Positions 22,801 through 33,156 of a stretch of 64,000 nucleotides of DNA are shown here, in pieces. The position numbers were made by a program, and so were the translations under genes. Source of the DNA: Fistulifera solaris (taxonomy: Eukaryota; Bacillariophyta; Bacillariophyceae; Naviculales; Stauroneidaceae); the NCBI GenBank assembly GCA_030295235.1, contig AP026143.1:310001-374000 (forward strand), written 5' to 3'. A model generated the notes under the pieces. It was given only the letters and a program-made list of their open reading frames with translations, did not search any database and was not told where the DNA came from. Each line of letters opens with the position of its first letter. The stretch's first letter is position 1.

Positions 22801-23560
22801 TCCGATGTCAGCCAATTCTCCTCCCAGTTCTCCTGCTGCCAAGGCCAAAACCTACACATATCAATCTTCCCCCAGCTCAATACCTTCCTGGTCCAAAGAA
22901 AGTCCTTTTACTAAAAAGAAGTTGAACGTGGACAGCTCGAACAGCAGTTTACCGCCTTTACCGTTCAGTTCTACTCCGCAATCCAAAAAGAGCAAGTTTT
23001 CGTCGTCTGCTCCTGGTGAAGAATTCCAAAAGAATGCTCGTGCTAGCTCCGACTGGAGTCAAGGCGCAACATCCTCTGCTAGTTACTTGAAGGTTGGCAT
23101 CCAAATGGGGAAGACGAAAGTATTTCTACGACACCATTGCTTTGAGAATCTGGAACGATTACGCAGTATTGAGCAAGCGAGTGCTGCCACCAAATTGAAT
23201 TCTATATTCCGAAGATATTTAGCTCGCGTGGCTTATGTACCCTTTCGAGACGCCTTCCGTCGTGAAATGGCGCACCGCCGTGGTCGCTACGAGGACACGG
23301 GAGACGAAAAGAAGGACGATTACGATTGTAGTGAATCGGTTATCATGGCTCGCCGCGTCCTGTCCGATAACATGTCGGTATCCTTCCGGTTCGATGTCAA
23401 CGGCTACTCACTGGTTGACAAATGGCAAGAGTCCTTGATCCGTGACGCAATTCACAATCCTGTTCCCCGACACGAATGGGGAAAGCAAATGCCAGCCGGG
23501 ATGAACTTCAAATGGATCTTACGGGACGGTCTCTGGATCAAGAACTATGGTGAAATCTGA
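19874..23560 (+). CDS. Myosin heavy chain, short-tailed stramenopile class
   Basis: A 1,228-residue actin motor in one uninterrupted frame. The ATP site is complete: P-loop GESGAGKT at residues 257-264, switch I NDNSSRFGKF from residue 386, and switch II DIFGFESF at 631-638. The relay region EQLCINFCNE and the HYIRCLKPN SH1-side motif follow. Two insertions stand out: about 75 Ser/Lys-rich residues in loop 1 straight after the P-loop helix, and about 160 Ser/Pro-rich residues (about 905-1070) between FVRRYRSLAW and the converter motif MGKTKVFLR. One IQ-like segment (AATKLNSIFRRYLAR) follows, then a short tail of about 110 residues without a coiled coil, so it is probably a single-headed motor. 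The cargo is unknown. Confidence 0.92.
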   Translation: MLMSMPPRPPLLQTATVEESSPIGNLPDHGRVWVHQSVIDEVRNKKKPMLRRNNSSTSLKSFRHPQDASVSSFTEVESVADHSSEEGRHAVWAWKEAVLVENSSKGVVVKLADSALDDDFVSDPVVTLPFASWGQGNIVLANEYSKDENSGLWQAPHDLINLTHLHEPAVVESLQHRFNANQIYTSTGPVLLAINPFKNIRGMYGETIQKTYWEKAEMKKTTELAPHIYGIADASYRDMLRALEDSTPANQSILVSGESGAGKTVTTKFVMKYLAALSQRSAEIRTQDKRAYQKAAEQKQHSTSPKRISSAITKAFEKPNGSALSVSPFKKRFNRPNVAVNEAASATNELINVTTLSSSSQNSIEAIVLQSNPILESFGNARTIRNDNSSRFGKFIEIQFSPSGQLVGANIETYLLEKVRICRQLPGERNFHVFYELLHERDELPRLYFIAHTALPEDFKLLSSSATYGRRDGVSDAETYRGLRAALTAMGFTLEEMQSVFGVTAAIMHASNLNFIDTGDDTSALDENNVHLQPVCHLFGVTEEELNAALTSFTITAGRSQVQRAMNAEQAEKGLQALLKTTYGALFTYLVQRINESIAFRKRENGTEETSGERDLKSSSLGPAAKIGVLDIFGFESFQTNSFEQLCINFCNEALQQQFNAFVLKNEQAIYEKEGIEWSFIEFPENQDVLDLIEKRGTGIFSILDDQCRAPGPSDKAFAINLYNQCKGLPRFSASRKQTANLQFAVSHYAGPVEYSTDGFVEKNKDDLPKEIIELLKTSSLPFVQDLAFIMEGDVTEKSTDKNGAKFQRHGSFVGRATVGGQFRNQLRDLRDKIGLTNPHYIRCLKPNDQLIPDVYDTAIVAEQLKCGGILEAVRVARAGFTQHYAHNDFVRRYRSLAWRELGADSAASEKQSKSAKNYNGWSGGSRGTLKPSLPKESSSDETNASSQCKKLVKILYWKLRKLANTPDDGSTGPLSPMSANSPPSSPAAKAKTYTYQSSPSSIPSWSKESPFTKKKLNVDSSNSSLPPLPFSSTPQSKKSKFSSSAPGEEFQKNARASSDWSQGATSSASYLKVGIQMGKTKVFLRHHCFENLERLRSIEQASAATKLNSIFRRYLARVAYVPFRDAFRREMAHRRGRYEDTGDEKKDDYDCSESVIMARRVLSDNMSVSFRFDVNGYSLVDKWQESLIRDAIHNPVPRHEWGKQMPAGMNFKWILRDGLWIKNYGEI

Positions 23561-24722
23561 GACCTCTAGAATCTTTAGATGAAATAATCTTATATTGTTA
23601 TACTTAAACACAAGGTTAAATTGCATTTATGAAAAACGTTTCTCTTCTTCTGTTTCGTATTTTGCATGCGGTGATGAATATTGCAAGCAAAGATAGTGAA
23701 ATTAATAGCCCATAGACTCGGTAGTCTATGTTTCTTCTCCGCACGTTAGTACTTCTCAAACATCTCTGATTGTTGAAGGAATGCATCGTGCATTTGTTTC
23801 ATGGATCGCATATACTCATCGTGCTCATTTACCAGTTTTGTAACTCCGACAAGAGCAGGGTGTACAACAATTCGAAAAATGGCGGGCTTATTGTTTCCTT
23901 TTTTCGACGAGGTAAATCGTTTGGAAGCTCTTGCACGCGCCTTAAGATCCCTTTTCCGCGCGCTCTTAGCGTCTTCTTACGGTAATGAAGTTCCTTTCTT
24001 AAACTGTTCTTTGTCATAAGAAATGGTGTATATTGTAACGATGGCGCGTTCTTCTGGGTTTTATAATGTGTAATGTGTCACTTTTTTTCTTCTTTTTTTT
24101 ATGCGATGTTATTCCGGGACTGCGAAACAATTCATTCGTACGCTACCTATGTTACTTCAAAGACGATCAATCGAAGCTAACTATCGACATTGACAACAAG
24201 CAATAAGGCACGGAGTACATAAAAGAATAATAACTGCGCTATGCCGTCTTTCTAATCACTGGTCGCAGTAGTGCACCAGGGCAGAACAAAGTCCACTTCG
24301 GGAAGGAGATGCCTCTCTAGACAAATTCCTAACAGATTTACCTGATATGTCGAGGGCTAGACTCACTAGAGAGTGCCACAATTCATTCCAAGATTGACAA
24401 CAGTCCAGATTTTGACAAATCAGGCGTGCTTTATCAAGAAATGGTCCTTATCATTTTATGATTGAATTCAAGAACACGGTATCCTTGGATACCCGGACTT
24501 GAGCTGGGAAACCCTCCATTGAGGCGTTAGTTCCCAGTGCTTAATGCGACGCACGAAATAAAAATACAAGTCTAGACACTTGGGTCCAACATGGTTAGAA
24601 TCACTCTTCAGCTACTCGAGTAGGAGTAGTGAGAACGAAAGACAAGCACAATGCTTGTGCTTCATGTGCACGGCAATCAATGGGCGTGGTAAATACTCTT
24701 TCTTTACTATTGATGGGATTAT
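23561..24722. other. Intergenic, no gene seen
   Basis: About 1.16 kb between the convergent ends of the myosin and uS19 genes. AT-rich with pyrimidine tracts near 24080. A frame at about 23879-24019 begins MAGLLFPFFDEVNRLEALARA, but it has no recognisable relative, so I do not call it. Confidence 0.45.
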
Positions 24723-25166
24723 TTAAAGCGGAATGAATCGCGTTTGATGGGCCGCACTCACACCGGGACGTCCGTGTCGTACAGGCTTGTAAGTAATGGC
24801 GAACTCACCCAAATACATACCCACCATCTCTGGCTTCATTTCCACACCGCAGAACATTTTTCCGTTGTAGATACCAATAATCGATCCGATCATTTCGGGC
24901 ACAATGATCATGTTGCGCAAGTGAGTCTTGATACCCTTGGGCTTTTCACCGGGCGGGGCATCCTTCTTGGCCTGACGAAGACGCTTGATCAAGGCCATGG
25001 GTTTGCGCTTCAAACCACGCGACATACGACGTCTGGCGCGAGCGCAGACCAATTCCATGAGTTCATCATTGGTCAAGTCCAAAAGTGCTTCCAATTCGAT
25101 ACCACGGAAGGTGAATTTACGGAATTGACGCTTTTTGCGAAGTTCGGCCACTTTTTCCTCGTCCAT
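24723..25166 (-). CDS. RPS15: 40S ribosomal protein S15 (uS19)
   Basis: A 147-residue protein of the eukaryotic uS19 family, which sits in the head of the small ribosomal subunit near the decoding site and tRNA. The N-terminal eukaryotic extension ([20 protein letters not shown]) is followed by the core motifs [20 protein letters not shown] and [20 protein letters not shown]. It ends in [16 protein letters not shown]. Length and sequence are normal. The ATG at 25166 is the only start that gives the standard N-terminus. Confidence 0.97.
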   Translation of the reverse strand: MDEEKVAELRKKRQFRKFTFRGIELEALLDLTNDELMELVCARARRRMSRGLKRKPMALIKRLRQAKKDAPPGEKPKGIKTHLRNMIIVPEMIGSIIGIYNGKMFCGVEMKPEMVGMYLGEFAITYKPVRHGRPGVSAAHQTRFIPL

Positions 25167-25782
25167 TTTTGTGTGTATATAATCAAATCTCTGTGAAAAC
25201 AAAACGAAATACGTCAGATACAAGCCAGAGGGAGCGAGGGAATATTGAAAACAAGAAAAAGAAATGTGGCAAGTTATCAAATTCATTCGGCGCACTCCGA
25301 TTGAGAGGTAGCATCGAAGTCAAAAAAGCGGATCTTAACAAGCTACATTCAAAACGTTCCCTGGCTCCTACAAATATATTAACTCATTCCAGCGATATTC
25401 AAACTTCAATTATCGACATACCTTCGTCGAAAGAAACGTCCAAGAGGGATGCAATAGCAGGTGAAGAAACAACAGCAAGCCGATGCAAGTTTGCTCGACG
25501 GTCGAAGCAAACGACGGTTTGTTTAGTAACGCGGTAAGCGTAAACTCGAACCTTGTTGATGATAACTCGTTCTCGCTGGCAATAAAAACGTCATCATTCG
25601 TGACCTACTTTGTTCGAGACTGGGATAGAGCGTCTGTCCTTGTCCTCTTGAATTTCGCACGCCACCCAAAATAACGACGAGCCAAGATTTTTTCCTGTTC
25701 CTTCAAAAACATTCCAGAGACCCGCCATCACGAACTTGTTCTTCGCCTGCTCTTTCTCCAGATAAAAATTACAATCGAAACA
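25167..25782. promoter_or_regulatory. Divergent upstream region of uS19 and Dbp10 genes
   Basis: About 616 bases between the start codons of two genes needed for ribosome production (uS19 and the 60S-assembly helicase). This arrangement would allow shared control, which is inference only. No site was identified. Confidence 0.4.
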
Positions 25783-28609
25783 ATGGCCGAAGGCGGTAAG
25801 AAACATAAGCACGGTAGCAGCGGAGGAGGCGCCGGAGGCTTTAAAGCACTGGGATTGACGGAAGATGTATTTCGGGGTGTGGTTCGATTGGGGTTCAAGG
25901 TACGTCTATGTGCTCTTCGGAACGAATTTCTAATAAAAAATTCTCACCTATGTATTTGCAGTCACCAACGCCTGTGCAACGAAAAGCTCTTCCTGTGATA
26001 TTATCCGGTGTCGATACCGTCGTCATGGCCCGGACGGGGTCGGGAAAGACCGTGGCCTTTCTCATTCCATTGTTAGAAAAATTGTTGGCCGAGCCACCAT
26101 CGGCGCAACGACCGGTGCGTGCCATTATCTTGTCACCCACACGAGAATTGTCTCAGCAAACGTTGAGTGTATTTTTCAAATTCACTTCAGTATTGAAAGA
26201 AACGGATCATCCGATTCGGGCGGTGGGTATTCACGGTGGAGAAAGTTTGGAAAAGCAGTTTTCGCTCTTGTCGAGTCAACCCGATGTCATCATTGCGACT
26301 CCGGGACGATTGGCGCATCACTTGTCGGAAATTCCGGATTTTACACTGGATGCGTGTCAAATGTGTATTTTGGATGAAGCGGATCGGCTCATGGAAATGG
26401 GTTTTGCTATGCAACTGCGTCAAATTTCGAAAACCTTTCCTTCGAATTGTCAAAAGGTGTTATTGTCGGCCACTTTACCGAAGCAGCTGGTGGAATTTAC
26501 TAAATCAGGCTTTGCGGTGGATCCAACGGTGGTTCGTCTCGATCATGAAGCGACCGTCTCGGCGGATTTGCGCATTGCCTTCATTACCTGTCGCAGTCTG
26601 GATAAGGATGCGGCATTTTTGCACGTTTTGCACCACATCAAACAAGATGCCGAGGAACACGGAGAAAGCACTGCAAGAACTGGGTTGACGCTGGTATTTT
26701 GTGCGACTCGTCATCACGTGGATTACGTTTCAACGTTGCTATCGGCGTCGGGGATACCAGCGACCATGATCTATGGCAGCATGGATCAAGAGGCGCGACA
26801 ATCCAATCTTGCTGCCTTTCGGTCGGGAAAGCAGCCGGTATTGGTGGTAACTGATGTAGCGGCACGTGGTATCGATGTTCCGTTGATTGACCACGTCATA
26901 CACTACCACTTCCCTCCTTCCCCGAAATTATTTGTCCATCGATCGGGGCGAGCGGCGCGAGCGGGGCGAATTGGCTTTTGTTGGGGTCTTGTGGAACCCG
27001 ATGAGTTACCTTACATGATTGATCTTCATCTCTTTTTGGGACGAAAACCTACTCCCGGTGTTGTTGCGAACGAGGAAGATGGTTCAGTATCCGATGAAAT
27101 GAAGCAATTGACTTATACGCTGGACGAAATGACACCCGAAATGGTCCATTATGGCTGCTTGCCTGAGGCTATCATGACAGAAGAAGTTGAAAATGTGCAA
27201 CGGATTATGAACTCAGAAATGAGTGGCTCACTGGACGCCCAAGCTCTCAAAAACTTGACAAAGGTTTGCAACAACGCTATGAAGCAGTATCGCCGAACCC
27301 GGAATGAAGCATCCAGAGAAGCGGTTCGACGAGCAAAAGCTATATTAGAAGGAGAACGAATGGAAACAGGAGAGCGCGTTGGTGGTGGGGCTATCTACCC
27401 TCATCCTCTTCTACGGGGAATGGAAATCAAACGAATTCAGAAGATGGGTAAAGACAAGGAAAAAGGAATTGGAGCTTTATCCAACGCCAAGAAACGACAG
27501 GAATTTCTACTCGCCATGGCAAATTTCCGCCCTAAAGAAACTGTATTTGAAGCCTTTGCGACCGGAGGCGGGCGTGACGTTGGCGTTGTCAGCCACATTG
27601 ATAAAGGACGTACGACGCATGGTAAGAAACACGATTCAAGTGCCGCCATGTCGGCCATGAAGAACATGAGACGTCAGATGCGAATGGCTCGGGACAAAGG
27701 GGCTACTCTTGTAGTGGCAGGTAGTGCGGCTGTCGATGAACAGAGCAATGACGACGACGACGACGACGACAACTCGGTGGATGAGGAGAAAGCGCCAGTA
27801 TCTTCTCTTGTCAACACTATTCCGCTGCTTGGTGAGAAGCCCGAAGTTATTCACAAAAGTGGTCAACGACGTTTGACCAAAGTGGAAAGACGCCGTCTGA
27901 AAAAGAACCCACAAGCAGTGGTAGACCGAACTAGCACCGACGAGAAACCCAAAGAAGTCAAGACCGACTTCCGAGATCCTTCTTTTACATGGAAAATGAT
28001 TTCACTGGCAACTCCGAAGAAGCTGACCGTTCCCGTAAAGTTGAATCTATGTTGCAACCCTCAGCGTCCGCTGTTCGGGGCATGGCTGGCAGAGCTGTAC
28101 GAATGGAAGAGGCTATGCTGGACATTGTCGGTGATGACAACGATGCATTGATCAAAAAGCAACGCATGGTGCGATGGGACAAGTCCAAACGGAAGTACGT
28201 ACAAACAACCGTCGGAGAAGAACTCGCTGGACACAGCAAAACGAAAAAGATTCGTCTGGAGAGTGGTCAGCTTGCTAGGAAGGATGATTCCAAGCTTGGA
28301 GAACTCTATTCAAAATGGCAGAAGAAAACGAACCGAAGCGTTGGACGAACGGGTGTCTTTGACGACAACCCGGGTCCGATCCATGTGAAGGGAAGTAAAG
28401 GCAAAAAAGTCTTCTGGTGGCAAATCAGAAAAGAGTGAATTGAAGAGCGCCGCAGAAATTAAGAAAGAGCGCGATCGACAACAGAACCTAAAGATGAAGA
28501 ATATGAAGAAACAGGATCGACGAGTGGTGGAACGCAAGCAAAAGAAGAGCGCAATGCAAAAGCGCGCAAGGAGTTCAACAAATCAGCACCGAGACGCACC
28601 AAGAGATAG
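25783..28609 (+). CDS. DBP10: DEAD-box RNA helicase Dbp10/DDX54 (one intron; three one-base frame breaks)
   Basis: A nucleolar helicase of about 921 residues for 60S ribosome assembly. Exon 1 is 25783-25899 and exon 2 is 25962-28609, around a 62-nt GT-AG intron. Joining them gives LGFK followed by SPTPVQRKALP, the Q-motif. Helicase motifs are all present: ARTGSGKT, PTRELSQQ, DEADRLMEMG, LLSATLP, DVAARGIDVP and HRSGRAARAG. The C-terminal third carries the Dbp10 domain (MVRWDKSKRKYV) and a basic tail. Single-base changes at three homopolymers (T4 at 27983-27986, A6 at 28403-28408, A run at 28540-28546) are needed to reach the natural stop at 28607. An Asp run is encoded near 27750-27770. Confidence 0.9.
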
Positions 28610-28984
28610 ATTGATGTGGTCTAGCGAATGCATCGTACTGTGTATCACGTAGATATAGTTTATCTTATCGTGCAATGAAGCATAACAAGTATGATTGTTT
28701 GACGGCCTCATTTATACTGTTAATATATTAAAAAGAGATCGTTGGGTCTTTCTTAGTTAAAATCTGAAGTAGCACGCGAAAACCTAATACAGTCAATATG
28801 TCGCTCTAGCTCGCTTCACAATGACGCTGAAAGTACTTGGCAATAGCTCGTCCACGATCGTCGCAGCGACCGCAAAAAATGGGGAAGATTTTATTGTTGA
28901 CGCACAAAAAGCTTACCAGGATAATTGTAATAGTCAAGAAAGGGTTGTATCCCAAGCAATTTTGGTTAAAAATAGACTTTTCCG
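28610..28984. other. Intergenic, no gene seen
   Basis: About 375 bases between the Dbp10 stop and the chromodomain-JmjC start. This is the likely promoter of the latter; no specific site is recognised. Confidence 0.4.
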
Positions 28985-31714
28985 ATGCCGAGCAACCGCA
29001 AACGCTCCAGCACAGCGAACAGGAAAGACAGTAGGAAAAAGAAGAAATCGTCGGGCAAGATCGTCGCCAGCGACGATGTTGGAGAATATTTTGAGATCGA
29101 AACAATTTTAGATTATCGCAATATACTCGGCGTAGAGCAGTTTTTGATCAAATGGGTCGATTATGATGAACCGACATGGGAAGCTGAGGAAGCTCTCTGC
29201 GATTCAGCTTATGAGATGGCCATGAGCTTGAAGCGAGAGAAGACAGAAGGCTCCCTTTTGGCGATTACTAATAAGAGCAACGCGACAGAACCATTGCCTG
29301 TGAATCAATTTACCAGTCAAGAGGAATACGACGATAACGATGACGGCAAAGAGGATGAAGACGATGTTGGAGAGTATTCTGAGATCGAAACAATCCTAGA
29401 TTATCGGAATATACTCGGCGTAGAGCAGTTTTTGATCAAATGGGCCGATTATGATGAGCCAACATGGGAAGTTAAGGAAGCTCTCTGCGATACGGCCTAT
29501 GATGTAGCCATGAGCTTGAAGCGAGAAAAGACAGAAGGTTCCTTTTTGGCAAAAGCAAATACAACTAACGCGGCAAAAACATTGCCTATGAATCAATCTA
29601 CCAATCAAGAGGAATACGACGGCAACGACGACGACGAAGTTGAGGAAGAAGTGTTTGCCGAACCTTTTGAAGAGGGTGACGACGATTTTGACGCCGAAGA
29701 ACCGGAGGAAAATGGAGACACCGAGGAGGGTTCGGTAAGCTTTCAAGACGTGGAAGACACGACTATTGACTGGTCAGATAAGTCACAAATAGAATATCGC
29801 CCGATCGAGCGTATTTCGATTCACGCGGAGGGGGTTGCTCAGCGTGTGAAAGCTGCTCGCGAAGCCGGTGTGCCTCTGTGTCTTGTTGGACATGTGGGAT
29901 GGACTCAATTCGCCAAGCCATGGCTTTTAAAAGTATCCAAACCCTATCATAAGGAAGTTGAAGGCAGTCAGGCTTCTGTTAGAAGTCCAAGATCTACGGT
30001 ATTTAAAGCGGATCAAGAAGATAGCAAGTCGGCGTCAAGTGAAGAAAGCAGTGCGACCTCGTCGGAAGAAAGCACCACTGATAGCAGTTGTTCTGACGAT
30101 GACAGTTCCGATAGTAGTAATACAAAATCACATATGTCGAACAGTGAAACACCAATAAACGACGATTTCTTAGATCTGACACAATCACACTTCATTGATG
30201 TTCAAAAATGATTGACTCAATAGGGAGTGAAAGTGTGCCCATTCAGAGAAAAAAGCGACAAGCTTGGAGACGATCCGAACCAACACCGTGTCTCCTTAAA
30301 GCTTTTCATTGAGAAATGCTGGCCAGAGCCTGGAAAGGAGCTGGCACCAGCCATGGCCGCAAGATATCTTCACCAGTGGCAATTTCCGCTTTCTAGCACA
30401 GCCGTCCCCAAGCTTTGTAATCAGTGCAATCCTCTTCCCCATGGAATATTAGGTCTAGACCTACTTCGTCTATGGCACGATCGGGAGCAGTTTCTAGGCG
30501 ATAGTCCTTATCAGTACCTGTTTATGGGTGATAAAGGAACGATGAGCAAGCTACATTCCGATAGAGGGGGTCTTATGATTACCATTGCCCCTATTGTTGG
30601 AGAGAAGGAAGTCGTTTTGGTCCACAGATCCGATGGTTCTTCTTTGTACGACCTAGAAGGGGATCTAGAAAAGCCTGATCTTCACCACTTTCCGTTGCTA
30701 CCAACGGCTCGTGCTTGGAAGACGATTATCAAACCAGGAGAAATTCTCATTTTGCCACATTCAACGTATCATCAGTGTCGCAATGTAACCCCATGTCTTT
30801 CCTATTCGCGTTTCTATCTGGATGACGTGAATATCAAAGCGTTCCTTCAATCCTTCATTGACCGCGATGCCCTGGATTTAGATCACGAAGATCTGCTGTG
30901 GAATGTGTGCGTCGAGCTGCATTTTGAATTGACTGATTATTCTGATAAGGTTCGCGCAAAGTGGATGCAGGATGGGACTGTTGAGGAAACACCACCAAGT
31001 ATTGTCAAGACCGTCACTACATTAAGGAGTCTTAGAAACGCGGCCAGGCACGTCGAAATTCATTTCATTCAGACTGCCAACAAAGCTCACGAAGATTGGA
31101 AGAAGATGGTTATTGATATTGATAATACACTCCACAACTATCGGTATCGTTACTTTCGGAAGCAACCAAGAGTCTCAAGGAAAGTGTGTAGACATACGAA
31201 AGAACAGCATCACGAAGTCGCGCCGACTTCAGCGCTACCGCAGACCAAAGCGCCATTAAATTGCCCACTCAATCTTTTCTGCAGTCAACTCAAGATTGCT
31301 CGTGAAAAGGAGGGCATCGTTCTACCAGACTCCGTTATTTTGAACCCTGGGGACCATGTTGGCATTAAAGATCATGGATATTATTTCAAGGGAGTGATAA
31401 AAGAAGTGAAGCACGAGCTCAAAGCGGCATATGTCAAATTTACTGACTTTAGCGACTACTGCTCACAATACATTCCCTTTGAATATCTTCGAAGTAACGC
31501 TTCAGACGAGGCACTCCCACCAAGCTTTACTGTACTGAATGGGAGCCCCGTTTGCTACAAGGAAAGTGACCGATCGTATCAAGCCCGAATCCAGTCTTGG
31601 CGGCGTGGGACTTTGTACAGGTTAAGAATCAAGCTAGATCATGGCCGAAGTTTTGACCGATGGTTCACAAGAGAATCATTTCTAAGTAAGATATCAGAAA
31701 CGAACGAAATGTAG
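28985..31714 (+). CDS. Double chromodomain-JmjC-Tudor-like chromatin protein (two compensating one-base breaks)
   Basis: A predicted 909-residue nuclear protein. A basic N-terminus (RKKKKSSGK) leads to two chromodomains (about residues 34-70 and 130-166) with the pattern YxEIETILDYR, FLIKWxDYDEPTWE. Acidic and Ser-rich linkers follow. From about residue 275 it becomes a JmjC protein: PLCLVGHVGWTQFAKPWL, then the iron-binding LHSDRGG (His524, Asp526) and a second His in PHSTYHQCRN (His592). The C-terminus has two Tudor-like barrels (PGDHVGIKDHGYYFKGVIKE and VCYKESDRSYQARIQSW). Short A runs at 30204-30208 and 30249-30254 each need one base changed, giving VQKMIDSIGSESVPIQRKSD, a typical JmjC lead-in. 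The likely role is reading methyl-lysine and hydroxylating or demethylating a nearby residue. Substrate unknown. Confidence 0.83.
29072..29647 (+). repeat. 288-bp internal tandem duplication encoding the two chromodomains
   Basis: Two in-frame units of 288 bp (96 codons) start at 29072 and 29360 with the same GACGATGTTGGAGA. They keep long identical stretches, for example around the codons for GVEQFLIKW. High DNA identity shows that the second chromodomain arose by recent duplication within the gene. Confidence 0.88.
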
Positions 31715-31871
31715 CTACATGCTGTTTAAGCAATTCTCGAAGAGCAACTGTTCAAATAATCTAGTAATCTGATGCCGCTACATCTTCTTGTTTCTAAGGA
31801 GGAAGGAGAAGTTAGTAATTTTGTCCTAAAGTCTAGTAAACTACGAATGCTGCCAAATCTAGGAATGCCAC

Positions 31872-32822
31872 CTAACTTTGCGCTTCGGCCAAGTACTCTT
31901 TCAATAGCGACTTCTTGTCTTTCAAATCGACGCCAAATTTATCGCTCGCCACTTCGAGTGCCACTTTGATTGTCGCCTTTTCCATGTTGAAAACTTTGGT
32001 AAAATAGCGGGCCCAAGTCTGCAATTGTGAATCCGACGGCATTTGACCAAACGCGAGTGGTTCGTCCTTTTCTTCTTTCTGCGCAGCGGCGCGGCTCTTG
32101 GACTTTTTGCCATCGGGATGCTTTTTGGATCCGCCTTTGAGCAGAGACTCGGACGGTTCTCCCAGAAAATCCAATAAAGCATTGACTAAACCATCCTTGT
32201 CGTTCTTTCCTTTGCTGTGACGGAAACAGTGAGATTAGATTTGCTTTGACGACTCTTAGAAAGACCACTCTAAAACGTACCGATCAATCGCAAAGACATC
32301 ACACATTTTCTTGAGTTCCGCAATCGTTTTCTTGTAAGCTCTACTTCCCATTTCCGACTAAAGAGTTCAAACATGAGAAAAGAGAGACTTGATCACAAGA
32401 CGCAGAAAGAAACGCCAGAACCTTACCTCCAGTTTGTCATCGGATTCTTCAACATCTTTCTCTTCTTGTCCTTCTTGTAGTTTGGGTAAAAAGCCACTGA
32501 ACTCCAGAATGTCATTTTTGATGCGCTGTTTCGGCGGTTTCCGCTGCGACGGATACAAGAATTTGTGCGCCGCGAGCAATTCCGGTGCCGTCACCGGCAA
32601 AGCCTCGATGGACGCCCGGACGGGTTCCAGGTCCTGAAGGGGAGTACCGCGCCCTGCCACAATGACGACTTGATGCTCAATGTGCTTGAAATCGTCCGGA
32701 ACGAAGGCTTCCGCCGATTTGCGGGCTCGTTTTTCGCGCGTTGGTTCCTCGCTATCGGTCGGCCGCTTTTCGCTGGTCGTTTCGCTCGTTTCCTTCGTCT
32801 CTTCTTTAGAGGATTCCGTCAT
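31872..32822 (-). CDS. DEK: DEK chromatin protein homologue (three exons)
   Basis: A 271-residue protein from exons 32427-32822, 32281-32357 and 31872-32214, with GT-AG introns of 69 and 66 nt. The exons join in frame to give KKMCDVFAIDR followed by KGKNDKDGLVNALLDFLGEP, the SAP-like DNA-binding region of DEK. The N-terminal part has GRGTPLQDLEPVRASIEALP and IKNDILEFSGFLP, matching the pseudo-SAP box. The C-terminal part (MPSDSQLQTWARYF, then FGVDLKDKKSLLKEYL) matches the DEK C-terminal winged helix. An acidic and a basic tract flank the domains. DEK binds four-way and supercoiled DNA and acts as a histone H3 chaperone in other eukaryotes. It lies 157 bp from the convergent chromo-JmjC gene. 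Confidence 0.9.
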
Positions 32823-33156
32823 GATAGCAGTTGTGAAAATGGAAAAGAGGTTATGATGTGAAATACGATGATAATATCATGAGGAAGATTCGGGTGCTAT
32901 CGTTTTTATTTTATAATTTATTTGTTTTGTCGACAAAAATGCGATCTTTCTACGGTGTCCGAACAGCACTCGAAAACCTACTACGCATTACCGTTACGAT
33001 GTTTCTGCAGGAATTTGGAATCCTCATCATCACTTGCACGACACCACTCAATTAATTTTATTTCTATTGCCGCCATTTTTCTTTTTGTTCCACAACAATA
33101 AGATCGGTGCTAATTGCTGTCAAGTATACTAATCTTCCAGTAAATCCAGTCAAAGA
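32823..33156. promoter_or_regulatory. Divergent upstream region of DEK and Sen54 genes
   Basis: About 334 bases between two divergent starts. AT-rich, no site recognised. An upstream exon for the Sen54 gene ending near the CCAG at 33137-33140 cannot be excluded. Confidence 0.4.

Noticed and set aside
23879-24019. Possible small protein (MAGLLFPFF...)
   Set aside because: About 46 codons with no similarity, no promoter evidence and ordinary composition; cannot be told from chance.
28985-30211. Chromodomain protein as a complete separate gene
   Set aside because: The TGA at 30209 falls right after an A5 run, and the next bases in the shifted frame continue a JmjC lead-in motif into the JmjC domain, so a single larger gene fits better.
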